A DNA stretch of 64,000 nt from Flavobacterium reichenbachii (GTDB lineage Bacteria > Bacteroidota > Bacteroidia > Flavobacteriales > Flavobacteriaceae), in assembly GCF_002217435.1 (NCBI RefSeq), contig NZ_MUHF01000002.1:271451-335450 (forward strand), in the 5' to 3' direction. The first letter of the stretch is position 1, and each line of letters starts with the position of its first letter. The notes under the pieces are model-generated. The model was not told where the DNA came from. It saw nothing but the letters and a program-made list of their open reading frames with translations, and did no database searches. This document shows positions 25,427 to 33,677 of the stretch, piece by piece. The position numbers and the translations under genes are program-made.

Positions 25427-26536
25427 ATGAAATTTATTAATCCTTACTTATTTGTCGTCACGACTTTTCTGGTGGTAAGCTGTACTTCACAGAAAGAAAG
25501 TCTTTCCTTAAAAGAGGCGTATAAAAACGATTTTTATATAGGAACAGCCTTAAGTGCAGATCAAATTGAAGAAAAAAATGCACAGGAAGATTCTTTGATC
25601 CGAAAAGAATTTAATGCGATTACAGCAGAAAATATAATGAAATCAATGTATGTGCATCCGCAAAAGGATCAATACGATTTTGCTTTAGCAGATAAATTTA
25701 TAGCATACGGAGAAAACAATAAAATGTTTCTTCACGGACATACTTTGATCTGGCACAGTCAATTGGCACCTTGGATGGAAAAAATCAAAGACAGTACCGA
25801 GATGAAAGCCTTTATGAAAGACCATATTAATACTGTCGTTTCTAGATACAAAGGAAAAATAAGTTCCTGGGATGTGGTAAATGAAGCTCTAAATGAAGAT
25901 GGAACTTTGAGACAATCTGTTTTTTTGAATACACTTGGCGAAAAATATTTGGCAGACGCTTTTAAACTTGCTGCAAAAGCAGACCCTAAAGCAGCACTTT
26001 ATTATAATGATTATAATATCGAAGAACCGGCAAAAAGAGCGGGAGCAATAAATTTGATTAAGAAAATTCAAGCTGCAGGCGGAAAAATTGATGGAGTTGG
26101 TATTCAAGGACATTGGAGGCTGGCTAGTCCGTCTTTGGAAGAAATTGAAAAAAGCATTTTAGAGTATTCTGCTTTAGGAATTAAGGTTGCTTTTACAGAA
26201 TTGGATATAACCGTTTTGCCAAATCCGTGGGACTTGAAAGGTGCAGATGTGAATCAGAATTTTGAAGGAAGTGCCAAAATGAATCCCTATCCGAAATCAT
26301 TGCCAGATTCGATTCAAAATAAACTAGCTGCACGTTATGAAGGTATTTTTAAATTATTCCTGAAACATAAAGATAAAATTAGCCGAGTTACTTTTTGGGG
26401 TGTTCACGATGGGCAGTCCTGGCTTAATGACTGGCCGATAAAAGGAAGAACCAATTATCCGCTGCCATTTGATGCAGATCTAAAACATAAAAAAGCTTAC
26501 GAAAGCATCTTGAATTTAAAAGAAGATAAGAAATAA
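25427..26536 (+). CDS. GH10 endo-1,4-beta-xylanase lipoprotein
   Basis: GH10 xylanases cut the xylan backbone and tolerate side chains, producing aldouronic acids that suit GH67. The 369-residue protein has a lipobox VVSC with the lipidated Cys at 19. The single GH10 domain covers about 27-360. The acid/base is Glu153 in WDVVNEAL and the nucleophile Glu258 in VAFTELDI. HGHTLIWHSQ at about 103-112 is the conserved substrate-binding stretch. There is no carbohydrate-binding insert. It is likely anchored in the outer membrane or periplasm. It is the last gene of the run starting with GH67. Confidence 0.96.
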   Translation: MKFINPYLFVVTTFLVVSCTSQKESLSLKEAYKNDFYIGTALSADQIEEKNAQEDSLIRKEFNAITAENIMKSMYVHPQKDQYDFALADKFIAYGENNKMFLHGHTLIWHSQLAPWMEKIKDSTEMKAFMKDHINTVVSRYKGKISSWDVVNEALNEDGTLRQSVFLNTLGEKYLADAFKLAAKADPKAALYYNDYNIEEPAKRAGAINLIKKIQAAGGKIDGVGIQGHWRLASPSLEEIEKSILEYSALGIKVAFTELDITVLPNPWDLKGADVNQNFEGSAKMNPYPKSLPDSIQNKLAARYEGIFKLFLKHKDKISRVTFWGVHDGQSWLNDWPIKGRTNYPLPFDADLKHKKAYESILNLKEDKK

Positions 26537-26570
26537 ACAGCGAAAATCGCAAATTATAAGTAATAAAACA

Positions 26571-26582
26571 GCAATCGATTGT
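26571..26582. promoter_or_regulatory. Candidate LacI-type operator (site C), upstream of the symporter
   Basis: GCAATCGATTGT, with a perfect CAATCGATTG core. It is centred 79 bases upstream of site D, a distance suited to two-site binding. Confidence 0.6.
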
Positions 26583-26617
26583 GAAATGTATAAAATGCTT
26601 AAATAAAGCTAATTAAA

Positions 26618-26648
26618 TTTGTATAAAACCTTTTTTTATATAATTTTA
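26618..26648 (+). promoter_or_regulatory. Promoter of the GPH symporter-GH43 operon
   Basis: TTTG at 26618-26621 and TAATTTTA at 26641-26648 are 19 bases apart. This is the standard Bacteroidota layout, with one mismatch in the -7 box. Operator site D starts 2 bases later. Confidence 0.65.
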
Positions 26649-26649
26649 C

Positions 26650-26661
26650 ACAACCGATTGT
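26650..26661. promoter_or_regulatory. Candidate LacI-type operator (site D), over the symporter transcription start
   Basis: ACAACCGATTGT, directly after the -7 element (one C between), so a bound protein would cover the transcription start. Confidence 0.8.
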
Positions 26662-26739
26662 TTTTTTTTTTAATTGTCTTTCTGTATTGTTTTAAAACAG
26701 TACAGAATCTAAACTACTAACTAACCACCAAAAGCAATA

Positions 26740-28173
26740 ATGAATAACATTTCACAAAAATTATCCATCAAGGAAAAAATCGGATACAGTTTAGGAGATT
26801 TGGCAGCCAATTTGGTTTTTCAGACTCTGATGACCTATCTGGCTTATTTTTACACCGATATCTACGGATTGTCTCCTACAGATTCCTCCATTATCATGTT
26901 AATTGTAGGCTTGATTGCGGCTTTTGTATTCAACCCGATTATTGGAGTTTTGGCCGATAGAACGAGAACAAAATGGGGAAAATTCAGACCGTGGATTTTG
27001 TTAACAGCGGTTCCTCTTGGAGTTGTTGCCTTATTGGCTTTTTCTACTCCCGATTTTTCATATAATGGAAAAGTAATTTATGCAGTGGTAACCTATACCT
27101 TTTTATTGCTTTTTTATGCGGGAAATAATCTGCCTTATTCTGCTTTGAGCGGTGTAATTACAGGGAATATGGCCGAAAGAAACAGTATGTCGTCGTACCG
27201 TTTTGTGGCAGTAATGTTTGCTCAGTTTTTTGTGCAGGTTTTTATGCTTGGAATAATAAAAAGTGCCGGAAACGGCGATAAGGCAATCGGAATCGAAAAA
27301 GTAATGACCGTTCTGGCGATTATTGGAACGATAATGCTTTTAATTACCTTTTTGACGACCAAAGAAAGAATTATTCCTAAACCAGAACAAAAATCAAGTA
27401 TAAAAGAAGATTTGAGTGATTTGGTCAAAAACAGACCGTGGATTATTATGCTGACGCTGACAACTCTGGTTTTTATAACCTTGGCGATGAAAGGCGGTTC
27501 TTATGTGTATTATTTTGAAAATTATGTAAACAAACAACAGCTGGAGGTTTTTATTCAGCCAATCTTAGATTTTTTATCCAATATTGGATTGAATTATTTT
27601 GGCAGTGATCCTATTGCTGCGGGATTTGGATTGTTTAATGCGGGCGGTATTATTTTTATGATTGTCGGTATTACACTGTCTAAAAACCTAGCGGATAAAT
27701 ACGGGAAACGGAATGTTTTTGGTTTGTTTTTATTCATCTCAACATTATTTATCATCGCTTTTTATTTCTTTGCGCCAACTTCAATTTCCTTAATATTTTT
27801 CTCCCAGATTCTACATGGATTTTTCTACGGAATCACAATTCCAATTCTCTGGGCAATGATTGCAGATGTAGCCGATTATTCAGAGTGGCTCAACAATCGT
27901 CGTGCAACGGCTATTATTTTCTCTGCAATGATGGTGGGATTAAAAGCCGGTTTGAGTATTGGAGGAGCTTTGACTACCTTGTTTTTAGGTTATTTTAATT
28001 ACATTCCAAATACGACGGTACAGACAGAAACGGCTATTAGTGGAATAAAATTATTGGTAAGTGTTTTCCCTGCAATCCCATTTTTAATTGGAGCTGGATT
28101 GCTGTTTTTTTATAAAATTAATAAACAAATGGAAATACAAATAGAAACAGAATTAAAAGAAAGAAGAACATAA
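26740..28173 (+). CDS. GPH-family (MelB-type) sugar:cation symporter
   Basis: The glycoside-pentoside-hexuronide family imports sugars with H+ or Na+ through the inner membrane. The 477-residue protein has about twelve hydrophobic helices, with the family marks KIGYSLGDLAANLVFQ near the start, GVLADRTRTKWGKFRPWIL after helix 2 and WAMIADVADYSEW after the middle. Two extended cytoplasmic/periplasmic loops lie near residues 215 and 270. It probably imports xylo-oligosaccharides, xylose or aldouronic acids (inference). A cytoplasmic GH43 follows 13 bases downstream, which fits import of short oligosaccharides. A close paralog is encoded at 62073-63539. Confidence 0.92.
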   Translation: MNNISQKLSIKEKIGYSLGDLAANLVFQTLMTYLAYFYTDIYGLSPTDSSIIMLIVGLIAAFVFNPIIGVLADRTRTKWGKFRPWILLTAVPLGVVALLAFSTPDFSYNGKVIYAVVTYTFLLLFYAGNNLPYSALSGVITGNMAERNSMSSYRFVAVMFAQFFVQVFMLGIIKSAGNGDKAIGIEKVMTVLAIIGTIMLLITFLTTKERIIPKPEQKSSIKEDLSDLVKNRPWIIMLTLTTLVFITLAMKGGSYVYYFENYVNKQQLEVFIQPILDFLSNIGLNYFGSDPIAAGFGLFNAGGIIFMIVGITLSKNLADKYGKRNVFGLFLFISTLFIIAFYFFAPTSISLIFFSQILHGFFYGITIPILWAMIADVADYSEWLNNRRATAIIFSAMMVGLKAGLSIGGALTTLFLGYFNYIPNTTVQTETAISGIKLLVSVFPAIPFLIGAGLLFFYKINKQMEIQIETELKERRT

Positions 28174-28186
28174 CAACAATAGCACT

Positions 28187-29221
28187 ATGCCTGAAGATAG
28201 CATTGACCAAATTAATTTCGAGGAAATTAATGAACAGGCGATTTCAAAGCCTTTAGTATCACACATGTATACCGCCGACCCTTCGGCTCATGTATTTAAT
28301 GGTAAAATTTATATTTATCCGTCACACGATATCGATGCTGGAATTCCGTTTAATGATGATGGAGATCATTTCGGAATGGAAGATTATCATGTTTTTTCAA
28401 TGGATAGTATTTCATCAAAAGCAGTAGATAATGGTGTTGCACTGCATGTAGACGATGTTGCCTGGGCAGAAAAACAAATGTGGGCGCCGGATGCAGCTCA
28501 TAAAAACGGAAAATATTATTTGTACTTCCCAGCCAAACGCGCCAATGGAATTTTTCAGATTGGCGTTGCGACTGCAGATGATCCGGCAGGACCTTTTAAA
28601 CCGGAACCCGATGCTATAAAAGGAAGTTACAGTATAGATCCGGCAGTTTTTGAAGACGAAGATGGCAAACATTATATTTATTTTGGCGGTATCTGGGGCG
28701 GACAACTTCAGAAGTATCGAAACAATATCTACAACCGGAATAATGAAGAACCGCAGGCAAGAGAAACTGCTCTTGGACCAATTGTAGCTTTGCTTACAGC
28801 TGATATGCTGGAGTTTGCAGAAGATCCGAAGGAGATAGTAATACTTGATCAAAATGGAGAAGCGATACTGGCAGGTGATAATAATCGTCGCTTTTTTGAA
28901 GCTTCCTGGGTGCATAAATACAACGGAAAATATTATTTTTCGTACTCTACAGGTGATACGCATTTTATCTGTTATGCGATCGGAGATAATCCGTACGGAC
29001 CATTTACGTATCAGGGAAGAATATTAAATCCCGTTGTGGGCTGGACATCGCATCACTCTATTTGTGAAGTCGAAAACGAATGGTACTTATTTTACCACGA
29101 TTCCAGTCTTTCAAAAGGAATAACACATTTGAGAAGTATGAAAGTAACCAAAATCGATTATTTAGAAGATGGTTCAATCATCACTATTGATCCGTATGGA
29201 ATTAGAAGATCGATAGATTGA
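28187..29221 (+). CDS. Cytoplasmic GH43 beta-xylosidase/arabinofuranosidase
   Basis: The 344-residue protein is one GH43 five-bladed propeller with no signal peptide, so it should act in the cytoplasm on imported oligosaccharides. The three catalytic acids can be placed: Asp31 in YTADPSAHVFNGK, Asp151 in YSIDPAVFEDEDG and Glu238 in RFFEASWVHKYNG. GIWGGQL at about 168-174 is typical for the xylan-related clade. It is co-transcribed with the symporter (13-base gap). Xylosidase or arabinofuranosidase specificity cannot be decided from sequence. Confidence 0.9.
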   Translation: MPEDSIDQINFEEINEQAISKPLVSHMYTADPSAHVFNGKIYIYPSHDIDAGIPFNDDGDHFGMEDYHVFSMDSISSKAVDNGVALHVDDVAWAEKQMWAPDAAHKNGKYYLYFPAKRANGIFQIGVATADDPAGPFKPEPDAIKGSYSIDPAVFEDEDGKHYIYFGGIWGGQLQKYRNNIYNRNNEEPQARETALGPIVALLTADMLEFAEDPKEIVILDQNGEAILAGDNNRRFFEASWVHKYNGKYYFSYSTGDTHFICYAIGDNPYGPFTYQGRILNPVVGWTSHHSICEVENEWYLFYHDSSLSKGITHLRSMKVTKIDYLEDGSIITIDPYGIRRSID

Positions 29222-29384
29222 AAGTTTTTTTCTAAGGAAGAACATTTAAAACCTATGTGATAGCTATAGATCGTTTAAATTTAAATAAACAGAATTATAC
29301 ATTAGGTTTCCCTTAATTTTTTGACCAATACCATTTTTACTGTGGCTTTACAGCTGATAGTACTAACAACTTTAATTAAAAAAC

Positions 29385-30041
29385 ATGAAATTTTTTATAG
29401 ATACAGCCAATTTACAAGACATAAGAGAGGCTCAGTCATTGGGTGTTTTAGACGGCGTTACAACAAATCCGTCGCTCATGGCCAAAGAAGGCATTTCCGG
29501 AAAAGATAATATTTTAAAACACTACCTTGATATTTGTAACATTGTAGACGGCGATGTTTCTGCTGAAGTTATTTCGACAGATTTCGACGGAATGATTAGG
29601 GAAGGAGAAGAACTGGCAGCGCTCCATCCGCAGATTGTGGTTAAATTGCCTATGATTGCAGACGGTGTAAAAGCATGTAAATATTTTTCGTCTAAAGGAA
29701 TAAGAACAAATGTTACTTTGGTTTTTTCTGCGGGTCAGGCATTATTGGCAGCCAAAGCAGGCGCGGCTTATGTTTCTCCTTTTTTGGGAAGATTAGATGA
29801 TGTCTCTACCGACGGAATGCATTTAATTGCTGAAATAAGAGAAATCTACAATAATTATAATTATCAGACACAGATCCTTTCTGCGTCGATCAGGCATACG
29901 ATGCATATTGTAAATTGTGCAAAAGCAGGATCTGATGTTATGACAGGACCTTTATCGGCAATCAAAGGATTATTAAAGCATCCTTTAACAGATATTGGTT
30001 TGAATCAATTTGTGGAAGATGCTAAAAAAATGAATTTGTAG
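29385..30041 (+). CDS. Small transaldolase / fructose-6-phosphate aldolase (TalC/FSA family)
   Basis: The 218-residue enzyme starts [10 protein letters not shown], has [14 protein letters not shown] at about 23-36 and the Schiff-base lysine Lys87 in VVKLPM. These mark the short class of transaldolase, about 220 residues. It moves a three-carbon unit among pentose phosphate intermediates, or cleaves fructose-6-phosphate. Within a xylan locus it most likely helps channel pentose into central metabolism. It follows the GH43 gene by 163 bases and ends with a hairpin terminator at 30100-30142. Confidence 0.9.
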   Translation: MKFFIDTANLQDIREAQSLGVLDGVTTNPSLMAKEGISGKDNILKHYLDICNIVDGDVSAEVISTDFDGMIREGEELAALHPQIVVKLPMIADGVKACKYFSSKGIRTNVTLVFSAGQALLAAKAGAAYVSPFLGRLDDVSTDGMHLIAEIREIYNNYNYQTQILSASIRHTMHIVNCAKAGSDVMTGPLSAIKGLLKHPLTDIGLNQFVEDAKKMNL

Positions 30042-30099
30042 AATTCTATTAATGTATTGCTAAGTAGATCATTATCTTTTTTAATTTTTCTGTCCAATG

Positions 30100-30142
30100 A
30101 AAGAGCTTTTTTAAATTAATTTTAAAATAGCTCTTTTTTTTT
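30100..30142 (+). terminator. Terminator of the transaldolase gene
   Basis: AAAGAGCT pairs with AGCTCTTT across an AT-rich loop that can extend the stem, followed by a long T run. Confidence 0.75.
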
Positions 30143-30149
30143 GTTTATA

Positions 30150-30161
30150 ACAACCGATTGT
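30150..30161. promoter_or_regulatory. Candidate LacI-type operator (site E)
   Basis: ACAACCGATTGT, an exact copy of sites A, D and F, placed just after the transaldolase terminator and 333 bases upstream of site F. It could be an auxiliary site for looping. Confidence 0.65.
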
Positions 30162-30482
30162 TTTTATTGTAGTGATTTCTTACTTATTTGATTATCATTA
30201 GTATAGTGATTATTGAATGACGGAAGCTAAATATTTTTAAAGTGCTGATTTAACAAGCTATTCTTGTGAAATTGGGTTTGTTTTCTTGTTCGCACAATAC
30301 TTTAATTCACTTTTTTTTCTTTTATATTTTTTTTAATAAAACACAAAAAACATCATATAATTATTAAAATTAGCAATAAAAGGAATTGTTAAAATAGATA
30401 TTTGTTATTTTATTTTGATATAAATTATATACAATGTTTTTTTAGTGTTGTTTTTTTAATTATTTATTAAAAAAAAATACAA

Positions 30483-30494
30483 ACAACCGATTGT
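30483..30494. promoter_or_regulatory. Candidate LacI-type operator (site F), SusC promoter
   Basis: ACAACCGATTGT, whose last half-site TTGT (30491-30494) coincides with the probable -33 element. It is 82 bases upstream of the ATG. Confidence 0.75.
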
Positions 30495-30519
30495 GTATTA
30501 GTTGTTTTTTATATATTTG
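30491..30519 (+). promoter_or_regulatory. Promoter of the first SusC/SusD operon
   Basis: TTGT at 30491-30494 and TATATTTG at 30512-30519 are 17 bases apart. The -7 box is a full match to TAnnTTTG, 57 bases before the ATG. Confidence 0.65.
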
Positions 30520-30576
30520 TTACCAATACACTTATTAACTAAACCAACAGAATATTAACTAACTAAATTAATTTTT

Positions 30577-33500
30577 ATGACTAACCTTATTGTTATAAGT
30601 AAAACAAAGCATTTTAAATGCTTTTGTTTTTTAATCTTAATGTTTGCGTTATCAATACATTCAAATGCGCAGACAAAAGTTACAGGAGCAGTATCTGATG
30701 GCGCTGGGCCTATTCCCGGGGCTAATGTGAATTTAAAGGGTGCAAAAACTGGAGTAAGCACTGGTTTCGATGGAACTTATTCTATTGATGTACCTTCTAA
30801 CGGTGTACTTGTTTTTAGTTTTTTGGGTTTAAAAACAAAAGAGGTAACCGTAAATGGACAAACTATTATTAACGTAAAACTTGAAGAAGATTCAAATGCT
30901 TTAAAAGAAGTTGTAGTTATTGGATATGGAACTCAGGTAAAGGAAGCCGTAACAGGATCTGTAGCCTCAATTGGAGGAAAACAATTAAGCGAAGTTCCTG
31001 CCGCAAATATTACTCAGGCATTGCAGGGAAGACTGCCTGGAGTAGAATTGACACAAACTTCTTCAAAACCCGGAGCGGCAATGCAGATACGCATACGAGG
31101 AACCAGATCATTGACGGGAAGTAATGACCCTTTAATTGTTCTTGACGGAGTTCCCTTTGCAGGTTCAATAGGAGATATCAATCCTGTAGACATCAAATCT
31201 GTAGATATTTTAAAAGATGCCTCTGCGACGGCTATTTATGGTTCTCGTGGTGCAAATGGAGTGATATTAGTAACCAGTAACAAAGGGCGTAAAAATCAAA
31301 AAGCGACATTTAATTATAATGGTTTTAGCGGTATTAAGCAGGTTTTTGGCAACTATGATATGATGGATGGAGCTAAGTTTGCTGCACTTCGTGATTATAC
31401 CGGTTTATATACAGATGGTATTGATGAATCAAGAGGCACAAATACAGACTGGCAGAAATCGCTTTACGGATCTGGTGAAATGATTAGTCATGATGTGAGT
31501 GTTTCCGGAGGAAGTGAGCGCGGCTCTTATAATGCAGGTTTAGGATATTATAAAGAAGAGTCGGTTTTGCCGGGGCAGAAATTTGAGCGCTTTAGTCTTA
31601 GAGCAGGTGTAGACCAGCAGTTAGGATCTTCTTTTCGTGTAGGATTCAATACAAACAGCAATTATGCTGTTACCAATGGAGATAATATTGGTACAGGTAC
31701 AATTTTAGCAACCTCTCCGTTAGCCAATCCGTATAATGCAGATGGTTCGTTAAAAAGAACCGTTAGGATGGCAGCAGATGATCAATGGGTGTACACCCGA
31801 GAATCTATTAATAATCTGAATGAATCATATGTCAATTTAACCAGAGCTTTTAGTTCGTATAATAATATTTTTGCTGAATTGAAGATACCCGGAGTAGAAG
31901 GTTTAAAATACCGTATGAATACCGGATTGAACTTTCGTATATCCAATAGCGGTTATTATGAAGGACAAGGTGTTTTTGATGTAAATCCTGCCACCATATC
32001 AAATGCTTCTATTAGTAATACTTTATCAACACAGTGGCTTATAGAAAACTTGCTGACCTACGATAGAACTTTTGCACAAAAGCACACTATTAATTTTGTC
32101 GGATTATATTCGAATGAGCAGTTTACAGGAAATACTTCGCAGATATCAAGAAACGGAATTACTTCTGATGCGTTTCAGTTTTATAATTTAGGACAAAGTG
32201 AAGAAGAAGCAGTGATCAATCCCGCAAATCAGGATTATACACAATGGGGTTTGACATCTTACATGGCTAGACTGATGTACTCGTATGATAATCGTTATTT
32301 TATCTCAGGTACAATTCGTTCAGACGGATCATCAAGATTATCTGATGGAAATAAATGGGTAACTTATCCGGCCGTTTCTGCAGGATGGACCATTTCTAAT
32401 GAATCTTTCATGAAAAAGATTTCCTGGATTAATTTACTAAAATTACGTGCAGGATATGGCCAGACGTCTAATCAGGCTGTTAATCCTTATGCTACTTTGG
32501 GCGCTCTAAGCACAAGACCGTATAATTTTGGAACCACAAACTCCACAGGTGTATATGTTACCGAACTGCCGAATCCGGATTTGGGATGGGAGTTTTCTAC
32601 CACATGGAACTACGGATTAGATTTTGGATTCTTCAACAATCGTTTATCGGGTACTATTGAATATTATAAAACACACACAAAAGATCTTTTGCAGAGAGTT
32701 GGACTTCCGGCAACATCTGGTGTAAGCAGTTATGTTGCAAACGTTGGAGAGACTGAAAATAAAGGTTACGAAATATCTTTAAACGGAGTCATTTTGGACA
32801 ATCCAAAAGGGTTGACTTGGACTGTTGGATTCAACTTATATGCAAATCAGAATAAACTGGTTGCACTTGCTTCCGGATCTCAAAGAGACGAGAGTAATTC
32901 TTGGTTTGTAGGCTATAATATTAACTCTATTTATGATTATCAAAAAGTAGGTATTTGGCAGGAAGGTGATCCTTATATGTCTGTACTAGAGCCGGGACCA
33001 ACGGGTATCAATCAGCAGGGAACGGTTGTTGGGTCTATCAAAGTTAAATATACCGGAGGTTTTAATCCAGACGGAACCCCAACTCGTGCAATTAATGCAA
33101 GTGACAGACAAATTATAGAAACAGATCCTGACTTTCAGGGAGGTTTCAATACAAACTTAACTTACAAAGGTTTTGATTTTTCTGCTGTTGGAGCATTCAA
33201 AAGCGGGGGTGTATTAGTTAGTACACTTTATGGAGGAGCAAGTTATCTTAATCTTCTTAACGGCCGCCGAAGCAATGTTGATGTAGATTATTGGACACCA
33301 GATAATAGAGATGCAGAATTTCCAAATCCAAGAGGAATCAGAAGCGGTGATAATCCAAAATACATGTCGACAATGGGATATTTTGATGCATCGTATGTAA
33401 AAATTAGAGCATTAACTCTTGGTTATACATTGGATCAGGAATTTATGAGAAACTTAGGTATAGAAAAACTGCGCGTTTATTTTACGGCTCAAAACCCTTT

Positions 33501-33666
33501 TGTTCTTTTTTCACCATACCACAAACAATCAGGAATGGATCCGGAAACCAATTCGTACGGTGACGAAAATCAGGCTGTAGCGTCATACCAGCGTAGATTT
33601 CTGGTTATTGGAACAAATACTCCAACAACGAGAAACTATTTATTCGGACTTAATTTAACATTTTAA
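30577..33666 (+). CDS. SusC/RagA-family TonB-linked outer membrane transporter (first pair)
   Basis: SusC-type barrels import oligosaccharides with energy from TonB. The 1029-residue protein has a signal peptide ending SIHSNAQ (about residue 32). A carboxypeptidase-regulatory-like domain (about 33-105) is followed by the TonB-box-like LKEVVVIGYGTQ (109-120), the plug domain (about 120-225, with LQGRLPGVEL, IRIRGTRSLTG, PLIVLDGVPF and SATAIYGSRGANGVI) and a long barrel ending NYLFGLNLTF. Its SusD partner follows 11 bases downstream. The promoter carries operator site F, so this pair is probably under the LacI-type regulator. Confidence 0.97.
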   Translation: MTNLIVISKTKHFKCFCFLILMFALSIHSNAQTKVTGAVSDGAGPIPGANVNLKGAKTGVSTGFDGTYSIDVPSNGVLVFSFLGLKTKEVTVNGQTIINVKLEEDSNALKEVVVIGYGTQVKEAVTGSVASIGGKQLSEVPAANITQALQGRLPGVELTQTSSKPGAAMQIRIRGTRSLTGSNDPLIVLDGVPFAGSIGDINPVDIKSVDILKDASATAIYGSRGANGVILVTSNKGRKNQKATFNYNGFSGIKQVFGNYDMMDGAKFAALRDYTGLYTDGIDESRGTNTDWQKSLYGSGEMISHDVSVSGGSERGSYNAGLGYYKEESVLPGQKFERFSLRAGVDQQLGSSFRVGFNTNSNYAVTNGDNIGTGTILATSPLANPYNADGSLKRTVRMAADDQWVYTRESINNLNESYVNLTRAFSSYNNIFAELKIPGVEGLKYRMNTGLNFRISNSGYYEGQGVFDVNPATISNASISNTLSTQWLIENLLTYDRTFAQKHTINFVGLYSNEQFTGNTSQISRNGITSDAFQFYNLGQSEEEAVINPANQDYTQWGLTSYMARLMYSYDNRYFISGTIRSDGSSRLSDGNKWVTYPAVSAGWTISNESFMKKISWINLLKLRAGYGQTSNQAVNPYATLGALSTRPYNFGTTNSTGVYVTELPNPDLGWEFSTTWNYGLDFGFFNNRLSGTIEYYKTHTKDLLQRVGLPATSGVSSYVANVGETENKGYEISLNGVILDNPKGLTWTVGFNLYANQNKLVALASGSQRDESNSWFVGYNINSIYDYQKVGIWQEGDPYMSVLEPGPTGINQQGTVVGSIKVKYTGGFNPDGTPTRAINASDRQIIETDPDFQGGFNTNLTYKGFDFSAVGAFKSGGVLVSTLYGGASYLNLLNGRRSNVDVDYWTPDNRDAEFPNPRGIRSGDNPKYMSTMGYFDASYVKIRALTLGYTLDQEFMRNLGIEKLRVYFTAQNPFVLFSPYHKQSGMDPETNSYGDENQAVASYQRRFLVIGTNTPTTRNYLFGLNLTF

Positions 33667-33677
33667 TCAAGAGAATC

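Larger units (their letters stand above)
30042..30576. other. Regulatory intergenic region ahead of the first SusC/SusD pair
   Basis: No gene is seen. In order it holds the transaldolase terminator (30100-30142), operator site E (30150-30161), about 300 bases of very AT-rich DNA without a clear motif, operator site F (30483-30494) and the susC-like promoter with its -7 box at 30512-30519. Confidence 0.7.

Noticed and set aside
28415..28963. Long open frame (182 codons) on the minus strand
   Set aside because: It lies fully antisense to a well-supported GH43 gene, has no family motif and an unlikely amino acid make-up (many Cys, Ile, Phe).
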